A stretch of 64,000 bases of DNA from Chlorops oryzae (lineage: Eukaryota; Arthropoda; Insecta; Diptera; Chloropidae), in contig CM035806.1 of NCBI GenBank assembly GCA_020466095.1, positions 143,481,934 through 143,545,933 on the forward strand, given 5' to 3'. The position numbers and the translations under genes were made by a program. The first letter of the stretch is position 1. Each line of letters begins with the position of its first letter. Below the pieces are notes generated by a model, which was given only the letters and a program-made list of their open reading frames with translations, did not search any database and had not been told where the DNA came from. Positions 1 through 12,800 of this stretch are shown here, in pieces.

Positions 1-1866
1 AGTGCTTCAAATAGGGGGAAAGCGTGTAATTTTCCAAGAATTTTCTCCATGGGAATTTTCTTTAGGATCTGAGGACCATTTGGAAAAAAAAAAATTTTCA
101 AAAACCCTGTAGGAAATGTCATTTTGAGACAGTTAAACCCGAAAAAGAAACTTTATTCAAAAACATATAACGGCTTTATTTTCCCGCCAAAAAAAAATTC
201 CAAAAAAACCTCAAAAATAAAAAAAAATCAAAATTTTCAAAACCCGAAAATTCCCAGTAGTTTCCGAGATATAAGCATTTGAAATTTTGGCATCCACCTT
301 CTGTTTTTCCTGTTCGCCTAGTGAATCAGACGAATTTTTTGGAATTGAAATCCGCATTTCTTGGGCATATGATTTTCTCGATAACTTAAGTCTTTTTTGA
401 AACTTCGGCGGTAAGTATGCAATCTTTTGAGCCTCCATCACACTTTGCAATGAATAAAATTTTAATATTTCCACGGGTAAGGAAAATGGGAAAAGTGCTT
501 CAAATAGGGGGAAAGCGTGGAATTTTCCAAGAATTTTCTCCATGGGAATTTTCTTTAGGATCTGAGGACCATTTGGAAAAAAAAATTTCAAAAACCCTGT
601 AGGAAATGTCATTTTGAGACAGTTAAACCCGAAAAAGAAACTTTATTCAAAAACATATAACGGCTTTATTTTCCCGCCAAAATAAAAATTCAAAAAAACC
701 TCAAAAATAAAAAAAAATAAATTTTCAAACCCAAAATTCCAGTAGTTTCCGAGATATAAGCATTTGAAATTTTGGCATCCACCTTCTGTTTTTCCTGTTC
801 GCCTAGTGAATCAGACGAATTTTTTGGAATTGAAATCCGCATTTCTTGGGCATATGATTTTCTCGATAACTTAAGTCTTTTTTGAAACTTCGGCGGTAAG
901 TATGCAATCTTTTGAGCCTCCATCACACTTTGCAATGAATAAAATTTTAATATTTCCACGGGTAAGGAAAATGGAAAGTGCTTCAAATAGGGGGAAAGCG
1001 TGGAATTTTCCAAGAATTTTCTCCATGGGAATTTTCTTTAGGATCTGAGGACCATTTGAAAAAAAATTTCAAAAACCTGTAGGAAATGTCATTTTGAGAC
1101 AGTTAAACCCGAAAAGAAACTTTATTCAAAAACATAAACGGCTTTATTTTCCCGCCAAAATAAAATTCCAAAAAACTAAAAAATAAAAAAAATAAAATTT
1201 CAAACCGAAAATTCCAGTAGTTTCCGAGATATAAGCATTTGAAATTTTGGCATCCACCTTCTGTTTTCCTGTTCGCCTAGTGAATCAGACGAATTTTTTG
1301 GATTGAAATCCGCATTTCTTGGCATATGATTTTCTCGATAACTTAAGTCTTTTTTGAAACTTCGGCGGTAAGTATGCAATCTTTTGAGCCTCCATCACAC
1401 TTTGCAATGAATAAAATTTTAATATTTCCACGGGTAAGGAAAATGGAAAGTGCTTCAAATAGGGGGAAGCGTGGAATTTTCCAAGAATTTTCTCCATGGA
1501 ATTTTCTTTAGGATCTGAGGACCATTTGGAAAAAAAATTTCAAAACCCTGTAGGAAATGTCATTTTGAGACAGTTAACCCGAAAAAGAAACTTTATTCAA
1601 AAACATATAACGGCTTTATTTTCCCGCCAAAATAAAAATTCCAAAAAAACTAAAAAATAAAAAAAAAAAAATTCAAAACCCGAAAATTCCCAGTAGTTTC
1701 CGAGATATAAGCATTTGAATTTTGGCATCCACCTTTGTTTTTCCTGTTCGCCTAGTGAATCAGACGAATTTTTTGGAATTGAAATCCGCATTTCTTGGGC
1801 ATATGATTTTCTCGATAACTTAAGTCTTTTTTAAACTTCGGCGGTAAGTATGCAATCTTTTGAGCC

Positions 1867-2026
1867 TTAAAAATTTATTCGGAGAAAGGAAATAAGGGGA
1901 AGATTTCAATTTCGGATTTTTGGACTTGAAAAAAAATTTAAAACCGAATTTTAACCAAAAAATTTAAAAAGTTTTTCCCAAAAAAATCAAAAACAAAAAA
2001 AAAAAAAATTTAAACCAAATCCTTCA
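1867..2026. other. Scrambled low-complexity patch inside satellite block A
   Basis: Directly after gcaatcttttgagcct the monomer stops matching its neighbours for about 160 bases. The patch is A-rich, with only faint resemblance to the expected sequence, and then the normal monomer resumes at tttgaaattttggc. About half a monomer (some 300 bp) is missing here. It is either a genuine rearrangement or a failed consensus at a collapsed repeat. Confidence 0.6.
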
Positions 2027-3703
2027 TTTGAAATTTTGGCATCCACCTTCTGTTTTTCCTGTTCGCCTAGTGAATCAGACGAATTTTTTGGAATTGAAAT
2101 CCGCATTTCTTGGGCATATGATTTTCTCGATAACTTAAGTCTTTTTTGAAACTTCGGCGGTAAGTATGCAATCTTTTGAGCCTCCATCACACTTTGCAAT
2201 GAATAAAATTTTAATATTTCCACGGGTAAGGAAAATGGGAAAAGTGCTTCAAATAGGGGGAAAGCGTGGAATTTTCCAAGAATTTTCTCCATGGGAATTT
2301 TCTTTAGGATCTGAGGAACCATTTGGAAAAAAAAATTTTCAAAAACCCTGTAGGAAATGTCATTTTGAGACAGTTAAACCCGAAAAAGAAACTTTATTCA
2401 AAAACATATAACGGCTTTATTTTCCCGCCAAAATAAAAATTCCAAAAAAACCTACAAAAATAAAAAAAAATCAAAATTTTCAAAACCCGAAAATTCCCAG
2501 TAGTTTCCGAGATATAAGCATTTGAAATTTTGGCATCCACCTTCTGTTTTTCCTGTTCGCCTAGTGAATCAGACGAATTTTTTGGAATTGAAATCCGCAT
2601 TTCTTGGGCATATGATTTTCTCGATAACTTAAGTCTTTTTTGAAACTTCGGCGGTAAGTATGCAATCTTTTGAGCCTCCATCACACTTTGCAATGAATAA
2701 AATTTTAATATTTCCACGGGTAAGGAAAATGGGAAAAGTGCTTCAAATAGGGGGAAAGCGTGGAATTTTCCAAGAATTTTCTCCATGGGAATTTTCTTTA
2801 GGATCTGAGGAACCATTTGGAAAAAAAAAATTTTCAAAAACCCTGTAGGAAATGTCATTTTGAGACAGTTAAACCCGAAAAAGAAACTTTATTCAAAAAC
2901 ATATAACGGCTTTATTTTCCCGCCAAAATAAAAATTCCAAAAAAACCTACAAAAATAAAAAAAAATAAAATTTTCAAAACCCGAAAATTCCCAGTAGTTT
3001 CCGAGATATAAGCATTTGAAATTTTGGCATCCACCTTCTGTTTTTCCTGTTCGCCTAGTGAATCAGACGAATTTTTTGGAATTGAAATCCGCATTTCTTG
3101 GGCATATGATTTTCTCGATAACTTAAGTCTTTTTTGAAACTTCGGCGGTAAGTATGCAATCTTTTGAGCCTCCATCACACTTTGCAATGAATAAAATTTT
3201 AATATTTCCACGGGTAAGGAAAATGGGAAAAGTGCTTCAAATAGGGGGAAAGCGTGGAATTTTCCAAGAATTTTCTCCATGGGAATTTTCTTTAGGATCT
3301 GAGGAACCATTTGGAAAAAAAAAATTTTCAAAAACCCTGTAGGAAATGTCATTTTGAGACAGTTAAACCCGAAAAAGAAACTTTATTCAAAAACATATAA
3401 CGGCTTTATTTTCCCGCCAAAATAAAAATTCCAAAAAAACCTACAAAAATAACAAAAAAATCAAAATTTTCAAAACCCGAAAATTCCCAGTAGTTTCCGA
3501 GATATAAGCATTTGGAATTTTGGCATCCACCTTCTGTTTTTCCTGTTCGCCTAGTGAATCAGACGAATTTTTTGGAATTGAAATCCGCATTTCTTGGGCA
3601 TATGATTTTCTCGATAACTTAAGTCTTTTTTAAACTTCGGCGGTAAGTATGCAATCTTTTGAGCCTCCATCACACTTTGCAATTGAATAAAAATTTTAAT
3701 ATT

Positions 3704-3850
3704 TCCACGGGTAAGGAAAATGGGAAAAGTGCTTCAAATAGGGGGAAAACGTGGATTTTCCCATGAATTTTCTGCATGAGAATTTTCTTTAGGATCTGAG
3801 GAACCATTTAAGAAAAAAAAAAGTCAAAAACCCTGTAGGAAATGTCATTT
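3704..3850. other. Inversion point between satellite blocks A and B
   Basis: At 3850 the A-orientation monomer stops after aggaaatgtcattt, and the next bases, ggaaatattaaaattttatt, are the reverse complement of the sequence ending near 3703. The two arms (3.7 kb on the left, 10.7 kb on the right) therefore form a giant inverted repeat with a spacer of about 147 nt (3704-3850). Monomers on both sides of the breakpoint carry private substitutions (for example cattgcatag and gaggctccaaaag on the right), as expected of an old junction rather than a recent chimera. Confidence 0.8.
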
Positions 3851-6800
3851 GGAAATATTAAAATTTTATTCATTGCATAGTGTGATGGAGGCTCCAAAAG
3901 ATTGCATACTTACCGCCGAAGTTTCAAAAAAGACTTAAGTTATCGAGAAAATCATATGCCCAAGAATGCGGATTTCAATTCCAAAAAATTCGTCTGATTC
4001 ACTAGGCGAACAGGAAAAAACAGAAGGTGGATGCCAAAATTCAAATGCTTATATCTCTGAAACTACTGGGAATTTTCGGGTTTTGAAAATTTTGATTTTT
4101 TTGTTATTTTTTGAAGTTTTTTTGGAATTTTTATTTTGGCGGGAAAATAAAGCCGTTATATGTTTTTGAATAAAGTTTCTTTTTCGGGTTTAACTGTCTC
4201 AAAATGACATTTCCTACAGGGTTTTTGAAAAATTTTTTTTTTCCAAATAGTTCCTCAGATCCAAAAGAAAAAAATTCCCATGGAGAAAATTCTGGATAAT
4301 TCCACGCTTTCCCCCTATTTGAAGCACTTTTCCCATTTTCCTTACCCGTGGAAATATTAAAATTTTATTCATTGCAAAAGTGTGATGGAGGCCCAAAAGA
4401 TTGCATACTTACCGCCGAAAGTTTCAAAAAAGACTTAAGTTATCGAGAAAATCATATGCCAAGAAATGCGGATTTCAATTCCAAAAAATTCGTCTGATTC
4501 ACTAGGCGAACGGAAAAACAGAAGGTGGATGCCAAAATTTCAAATGCTTATATCTCGGAAACTACTGGGAATTTTCGGGTTTTGAAAATTTTGATTTTTT
4601 TGTTTTTTTTGAAGTTTTTTTGGAATTTTTATTTTGGCGGGAAAATAAAGCCGTTATATGTTTTTGAATAAAGTTTCTTTTTCGGGTTTAACTGTCTCAA
4701 AATGACATTTCCTACAGGGTTTTTGAAAATTTTTTTTTTCCAAATGGTTCCTCAGATCCTAAAGAAAATTCCCATGGAGAAAATTCTTGGAAATTCCACG
4801 CTTTCCCCCTATTTAAAGCACTTTTCCCATTTTCCTTACCCGTGGAAATATTAAATTTTATTCATTGCAAAGTGTGATGGAGGCCCAAAAGATTGCATAC
4901 TTACCGCCGAAGTTTCAAAAAAGACTTAAGTTATCGAGAAAATCATATGCCCAAGAAATGCGGATTTCAATTCCAAAAAATTCGTCTGATTCACTAGGCG
5001 AACAGGAAAAACAGAAGGTGGATGCAAAAATTTCAAATGCTTATATCTCGGAAACTACTGGGAATTTTCGGGTTTTGAAAATTTTGATTTTTTTTTGTTA
5101 TTTTTGAAGTTTTTTTGGAATTTTCATTTTGGCGGGAAAATAAAGCCGTATATATGTTTTTGAATAAAGTTTCTTTTTCGGGTTTAACTGTCTCAAAATG
5201 ACATTTCCTACAGGGTTTTTGAAAATTTTTTTTTTTCAAATGGTTCCTCAGATCCTAAAAAAATTCCCATGGAGAAAATTCTTGGAAAATTCCACGCTTT
5301 CCCCCTATTTAAAGCACTTTTCCCATTTTCCTTACCCGTGGAAATATTAAAATTTTATTCATTGCAAAGTGTGATGGAGGCCCAAAAGATTGCATACTTA
5401 CCGCCGAAGTTTCAAAAAAGACTTAAGTTATCGAGAAAATCATATGCCCAAGAAATGCGGATTTCAATTCAAAAAATTCGTCTGATTCACTAGGCGAACA
5501 GGAAAAACAGAAGGTGGATGCCAAAATTTCAAATGCTTATATCTCGGAAACTACTGGGAATTTTCGGGTTTTGAAAATTTTGATTTTTTTGTTATTTTTT
5601 GAAGTTTTTTTGGAATTTTCATTTTGGCGGGAAAATAAAGCCGTTATATGTTTTTGAATAAAGTTTCTTTTTCGGGTTTAACTGTCTCATAATGACATTT
5701 CCTACAGGGTTTTTGAAATTTTTTTTTTCCAAATGGTTCCTCAGATCCTAAAGAAAATTCCCATGGAGAAAATTCTTGGAAAATTCCACGCTTTCCCCCC
5801 TATTTGAAGCACTTTTCCCATTTTCCTTACCCGTGGAAATATTAAATTTTATTTCATTGCAAAGTGTGATGGAGGCCCAAAAGATTGCATACTTACCGCC
5901 GAAGTTTCAAAAAAAGACTTAAGTTATCGAGAAAATCATATGCCCAAGAAATGCGGATTTCAATTCCAAAAAATTCGTCTGATTCACTAGGCGAACAGGA
6001 AAAACAGAAGGTGGATGCCAAATTTCAAATGCTTATATCTCGGAAACTACTGGGAATTTTCGTGGGTTTTGAAAATTTTGATTTTTTTGTTATTTTTTGA
6101 AGTTTTTTTGGATTTTTCATTTTGGCGGGAAAATAAAGCCGTTATATGTTTTTGAATAAAGTTCTTTTTCGGGTTTAACTGTCTCAAAATGACATTTCCT
6201 ACAGGGTTTTTAAAATTTTTTTTTTCCAAATGGTTCCTCAGATCCTAAAGAAAATTCCCATGGAGAAAATTCTTGGAAAATTCCACGCTTTCCCCTATTT
6301 TGAAGCACTTTTTCCATTTTCCTTACCCGTGGAAATATTAAAATTTTATTCATTGCAAAGTGTGATGGAGGCCAAAAGATTGCATACTTACCGCCGAAGT
6401 TTCAAAAAAGACTTAAGTTATCGAGAAAATCATATGCCCAAGAAATGCGGATTTCAATTCCAAAAAATTCGTCTGATTCACTAGGCGAACAGGAAAAACA
6501 GAAGGTGGATGCCAAATTTCAAATGCTTATATCTCGGAAACTACTGGGAATTTTCGGGTTTTGAAAATTTTGATTTTTTTGTTATTTTTTGAAGTTTTTT
6601 TGGAATTTTCATTTTGGCGGGAAAATAAAGCCGTTATATGTTTTTGAATAAAGTTTCTTTTTCGGGTTTACTGTCTCAAAATGACATTTCCTACAGGGTT
6701 TTTGAAAATTTTTTTTTCCAAATGGTTCCTCAGATCCTAAAGAAAATTCCCATGGAGAAAATTCTTGGAAAATTCCACGCTTTCCCCTATTTGAAGCACT

Positions 6801-9800
6801 TTTCCCATTTTCCTTACCCGTGGAAATATTAAAATTTTATTCATTGCAAAGTGTGATGGAGGCCCAAAAGATTGCATACTTACCGCCGAAGTTTCAAAAA
6901 AGACTTAAGTTATCGAGAAAATCATATGCCCAAGAAATGCGGATTTCAATTCCAAAAAATTCGTCTGATTCACTAGGCGAACAGGAAAAACAGAAGGTGG
7001 ATGCCAAAATTTCAAATGCTTATATCTCGGAAACTACTGGGAATTTTCGGGTTTTGAAAATTTTTGATTTTTTTTGTTATTTTTTGAAGTTTTTTTGGAA
7101 TTTTTCATTTTGGCGGGAAAATAAAGCCGTTATATGTTTTTGAATAAAGTTTCTTTTTCGGGTTTAACTGTCTCAAAATGACATTTCCTACAGGGTTTTT
7201 GAAAATTTTTTTTTTCCAAATGGTTCCTCAGATCCTAAAGAAAATTCCCATGGAGAAAAATTCTTGGAAAATTCCACGCTTTCCCCCTATTTGAAGCACT
7301 TTTCCCATTTTCCTTACCCGTGGAAATATTAAAATTTTATTCATTGCAAAGTGTGATGGAGGCCCAAAAGATTGCATACTTACCGCCGAAGTTTCAAAAA
7401 AAGACTTAAGTTATCGAGAAAATCATATGCCCAAGAAATGCGGATTTCAATTCCAAAAAATTCGTCTGATTCACTAGGCGAACAGGAAAAAACAGAGGTG
7501 GATGCCAAAATTTTCAAATGCTTATATCTCGGAAACTACTGGGAATTTTGGGTTTTGAAAATTTTGATTTTTTTGTTATTTTTTGAAGTTTTTTTGGAAA
7601 TTTTCATTTTGGCGGGAAAATAAAAGCCGTTTATATGTTTTTGAAATAAAGTTTCTTTTTCGGGTTTAACTGTCTCAAAATGACATTTCCTACAGGTTTT
7701 GAAAATTTTTTTTTTCCAAATGGTTCCTCAGATTCTAAAGAAAATTCCCATGGAGAAAATTCTTGGAAAATTCCACGCTTTCCCCCTATTTGAAGCACTT
7801 TTCCCATTTTCCTTACCCGTGGAAATATTAAAATTTTATTCATTGCAAAGTGTGATGGAGGCCAAAAGATTGCATACTTACCGCCGAAGTTTCAAAAAGA
7901 CTTAAGTTATCGAGAAAATCATATGCCCAAGAAATGCGGATTTCAATTCCAAAAAATTCGTCTGATTCACTAGGCGAACAGGAAAAACAGAAGGTGGATG
8001 CCAAAATTTCAAATGCTTATATCTCGGAAACTACTGGGAATTTTCGGGTTTTGAAAATTTTTTTTTTTTTTTGTTATTTTTGAAGTTTTTTTGGAATTTT
8101 CATTTTGGCGGGAAAATAAAGCCGTTATATGTTTTTGAATAAAGTTTCTTTTTCGGTTTTAACTGTCTCAAAATGACATTTCCTACAGGGTTTTTAAAAA
8201 TTTTTTTTTTCCAAATGGTTCCTCAGATCCTAAAGAAAATTCCCATGGAGAAAATTCTTGGAAAATTCCACGCTTTCCCCCTATTTGAAGCACTTTTCCC
8301 ATTTTCCTTACCCGTGGAAATATTAAAATTTTATTCATTGCAAAGTGTGATGGAGGCCCAAAAGATTGCATACTTACCGCCGAAGTTTCAAAAAAGACTT
8401 AAGTTATCGAGAAAATCATATGCCCAAGAAATGCGGATTTCAATTCCAAAAAATTCGTCTGATTCACTAGGCGAACAGGAAAAAACAGAAGGTGGATGCC
8501 AAAATTTCAAATGCTTATATCTCGGAAACTACTGGGAATTTTCGGGTTTTGAAAATTTTGATTTTTTTTTTTTTTTTGAAGTTTTTTTGGAATTTTCATT
8601 TTGGCGGGAAAATAAAGCGTTTATGTTTTTGAATAAAGTTTCTTTTTCGGGTTTAACTGTCTCAAAATGACATTTCCTACAGGGTTTTTGAAAATTTTTT
8701 TTTTCCAAATGGTTCCTCAGATCCTAAAGAAAATTCCCATGGAGAAAAATTCTTGGAAAATTCCACGCTTTCCCCCTATTTGAAGCACTTTTCCCATTTT
8801 CCTTACCGTGGAAATATTAAAATTTTATTCATTGCAAAGTGTGATGGAGGCCCAAAAGATTGCATACTTACCGCCGAAGTTTCAAAAAAGACTTAAGTTA
8901 TCGAGAAAATCATATGCCCAAGAAATGCGGATTTCAATTCCAAAAAATTCGTCTGATTCACTAGGCGAACAGGAAAAACAGAAGGTGGATGCCAAAATTT
9001 CAAATGCTTATATCTCGGAAACTACTGGGAATTTTCGGGTTTTGAAAATTTTGATTTTTTTTGTTATTTTTTGAAGTTTTTTTGGAATTTTCATTTTGGC
9101 GGGAAAATAAAGCCGTTATATGTTTTTGAATAAAGTTTCTTTTTCGGGTTTAACTGTCTCAAAATGACATTTCCTACAGGGTTTTTGAAAATTTTTTTTT
9201 TTCCAAATGGTTCCTCAGATCCTAAAGAAAATTCCCATGGAGAAAATTCTTGGAAAATTCCACGCTTTCCCCCTATTTGAAGCACTTTTCCCATTTTCCT
9301 TACCCGTGGAAATATTAAAATTTTATTCATTGCAAAGTGTGATGGAGGCCCAAAAGATTGCATACTTACCGCCGAAGTTTCAAAAAAGACTTAAGTTATC
9401 GAGAAAATCATATGCCCAAGAAATGCGGATTTCAATTCCAAAAAATTCGTCTGATTCACTAGGCGAACAGGAAAAACAGAAGGTGGATGCCAAAATTTCA
9501 AATGCTTATATTCTCGGAAACTACTGGGAATTTTCGGGTTTTGAAAATTTTGATTTTTTTGTTATTTTTTGAAGTTTTTTTGGAATTTTCATTTTGGCGG
9601 GAAAATAAAGCCGTTATATGTTTTTGAATAAAGTTTCTTTTTCGGGTTTTAACTGTCTCAAAATGACATTTCCTACAGGGTTTTTGAAATTTTTTTTTTC
9701 CAAATGGTTCCTCAGATCCTAAAGAAAATTCCCATGGAGAAAAATTCTTGGAAAATTCCACGCTTTCCCCCTATTTGAAGCACTTTTCCCATTTTCCTTA

Positions 9801-12800
9801 CCCGTGGAAATATTAAAATTTTATTCATTGCAAAGTGTGATGGAGGCCCAAAAGATTGCATACTTACCGCCGAAGTTTCAAAAAAGACTTAAGTTATCGA
9901 GAAAATCATATGCCAAGAAATGCGGATTTCAATTCAAAAAATTCGTCTGATTCACTAGGCGAACAGGAAAAAACAGAAGGTGGATGCCAAAATTTCAAAT
10001 GCTTATATCTCGGAAACTACTGGGAATTTTCGGGTTTTGAAAATTTTGATTTTTTTGTTATTTTTTGAAGTTTTTTTGGAATTTTCATTTTGGCGGGAAA
10101 ATAAAGCCGTTATATGTTTTTGAATAAAGTTTCTTTTTCGGGTTTAACTGTCTCAAAATGACATTTCCTACAGGGTTTTTGAAAATTTTTTTTTTTCAAA
10201 TGGTTCCTCAGATCCTAAAGAAAATTCCCATGGAGAAAATTCTTGGAAAATTCCACGCTTTCCCCCTATTTGAAGCACTTTTCCCATTTTCCTTACCCGT
10301 GGAAATATTAAAATTTTATTCATTGCAAAGTGTGATGGAGGCCCAAAAGATTGCATACTTACCGCCGAAGTTTCAAAAAAGACTTAAGTTATCGAGAAAA
10401 TCATATGCCCAAGAAATGCGGATTTCAATTCCAAAAAAATTCGTCTGATTCACTAGGCGAACAGGAAAAACAGAAGGTGGATGCCAAATTTCAAATGCTT
10501 ATATCTCGGAAACTACTGGGAATTTTCGGGTTTTGAAAATTTTGATTTTTTGTTATTTTTTGAAGTTTTTTTGGAATTTTCATTTTGGCGGGAAAATAAA
10601 GCCGTTATATGTTTTTGAATAAAGTTTCTTTTTCGGGTTTAACTGTCTCAAAATGACATTTCCTACAGGGTTTTTAAAAAATTTTTTTTTCCAAATGGTT
10701 CCTCAGATCCTAAAGAAAATTCCCATGGAGAAAATTCTTGGAAAATTCCACGCTTTCCCCCTATTTGAAGCACTTTTCCCATTTTCCTTACCCGTGGAAA
10801 TATTAAAATTTTATTCATTGCAAAGTGTGATGGAGGCCCAAAAGATTGCATACTTACCGCCGAAGTTTCAAAAAAGACTTAAGTTATCGAGAAAATCATA
10901 TGCCAAGAAATGCGGATTTCAATTCCAAAAAATTCGTCTGATTCACTAGGCGAACAGGAAAAACAGAAGGTGGATGCCAAAATTTCAAATGCTTATATCT
11001 CGGAAACTACTGGGAATTTTCGGGTTTTGAAAATTTTGATTTTTTTGTTATTTTTTGAAGTTTTTTTGGAATTTTCATTTTGGCGGGAAAATAAAGCCGT
11101 TATATGTTTTTGAATAAAGTTTCTTTTTCGGGTTTAACTGTCTCAAAATGACATTTCCTACAGGGTTTTTGAAAATTTTTTTTTTCCAAATGGTTCCTCA
11201 GATCCTAAAGAAAATTCCCATGGAGAAAATTCTTGGAAAATTCCACGCTTTCCCCCTATTTGAAGCACTTTTCCCATTTTCCTTACCGTGGAAATATTAA
11301 AATTTTATTCATTGCAAAGTGTGATGGAGGCCCAAAAGATTGCATACTTACCGCCGAAGTTTCAAAAAAGACTTAAGTTATCGAGAAAATCATATGCCCA
11401 AGAAATGCGGATTTCAATTCCAAAAAATTCGTCTGATTCACTAGGCGAACAGGAAAAAACAGAAGGTGGATGCCAAAATTTCAAATGCTTATATCTCGGA
11501 AACTACTGGGAATTTTCGGGTTTTGAAAATTTTGATTTTTTTGTTATTTTTTGAAGTTTTTTTGGAATTTTCATTTTGGCGGGAAAATAAAGCCGTTATA
11601 TGTTTTTGATATAAAGTTTCTTTTTCGGGTTTAACTGTCTCAAAATGACATTTCCTACAGGGTTTTTGAAAATTTTTTTTTTCCAAATGGTTCCTCAGAT
11701 CCTAAAGAAAATTCCCATGGAGAAAATTCTTGGAAAATTCCACGCTTTCCCCCTATTTGAAGCATTTTCCCATTTCCTTACCCGTGGAATATTAAAATTT
11801 TATTCATTGCAAAGTGTGATGGAGGCCAAAAAGATTGCATACTTACCGCCGAAGTTTCAAAAAAGACTTAAGTTATCGAGAAAATCATATGCCCAAGAAA
11901 TGCGGATTTCAATTCCAAAAAATTCGTCTGATTCACTAGGCGAACAGGAAAAAACAGAAGGTGGATGCCAAAATTTCAAATGCTTATATCTCGGAAACTA
12001 CTGGGAATTTTCGGGGTTTTGAAAATTTTGATTTTTTTGTTATTTTTTGAAGTTTTTTTTGGAATTTTCATTTTGGCGGGAAAATAAAGCCGTTATATGT
12101 TTTTGAATAAAGTTTCTTTTTCGGGTTTAACTGTCTCAAATGACATTTCCTACAGGGTTTTTGAAAATTTTTTTTTTCCAAATGGTTCCTGATCCTAAAG
12201 AAAATTCCCATGGAGAAAAATTCTTGGAAAATTCCACGCTTTCCCCTATTTGAAGCACTTTCCCATTTTCCTTACCCGTGGAAATATTAAAATTTTATTC
12301 ATTGCAAAGTGTGATGGAGGCCCAAAAGATTGCATACTTACCGCCGAAGTTGTTTATGAAATCATTGCAAGAAATGGGGATTTCGTCCATGCTCTTGATC
12401 CCAGAAACAGAGGTTCAAATTTCCGGCACAGGCGAAAACGGATTTGAATGTAATGTTTTTGCCTAGCATGGTTTTTTTAAATTCTTCATGTTAGGGCACA
12501 TTACATTAAAAAGACAATACACTCACAAAAACAACAGAAAACCTCAAATGGTTTCACAATGGGCAAATTAAACGGCCTAAGTGGCAGCCACTTCAACCTA
12601 CCTACCTATTACCGCCGCCGAAGTTTCAAAAAAAGACTTAAGTTATCGAGAAAATCATATGCCAAGAAAATGCGGATTTCAATTCCAAAAAATTCGTCTG
12701 ATTCACTAGGCGACGAACAGGAAAACAGAAGGTGGATGCCAAAATTTCAAATGCTTATATCTCGGAAACTACTGGGAATTTTCGGGGTTTTGAAAATTTT

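Larger units (their letters stand above)
1..3850 (-). repeat. Satellite block A (~494-bp monomer, 8 copies)
   Basis: Head-to-tail monomers can be followed by the phrase agtgcttcaaataggggg, found at about 1, 494, 977, 1450, 2244, 2737, 3231 and 3727. Intact neighbours are 493-494 bp apart. Relative to block B this block is reverse-complemented. Monomers are very alike and differ mainly by 1-2 base indels in A/T and G/C runs. The copies at about 980-1870 are the most indel-rich. The last copy (3727-3850) carries several substitutions and is cut off at the inversion point. Each monomer contains the complement of TTTGGCGGGAAA, an AATAAA and long poly-A/poly-T runs. No known satellite family is recognised. 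Confidence 0.95.

Noticed and set aside
12250..12466. Two short frames crossing into the non-satellite segment
   Set aside because: They are chimeras of satellite and insert sequence in two different frames with no domain.
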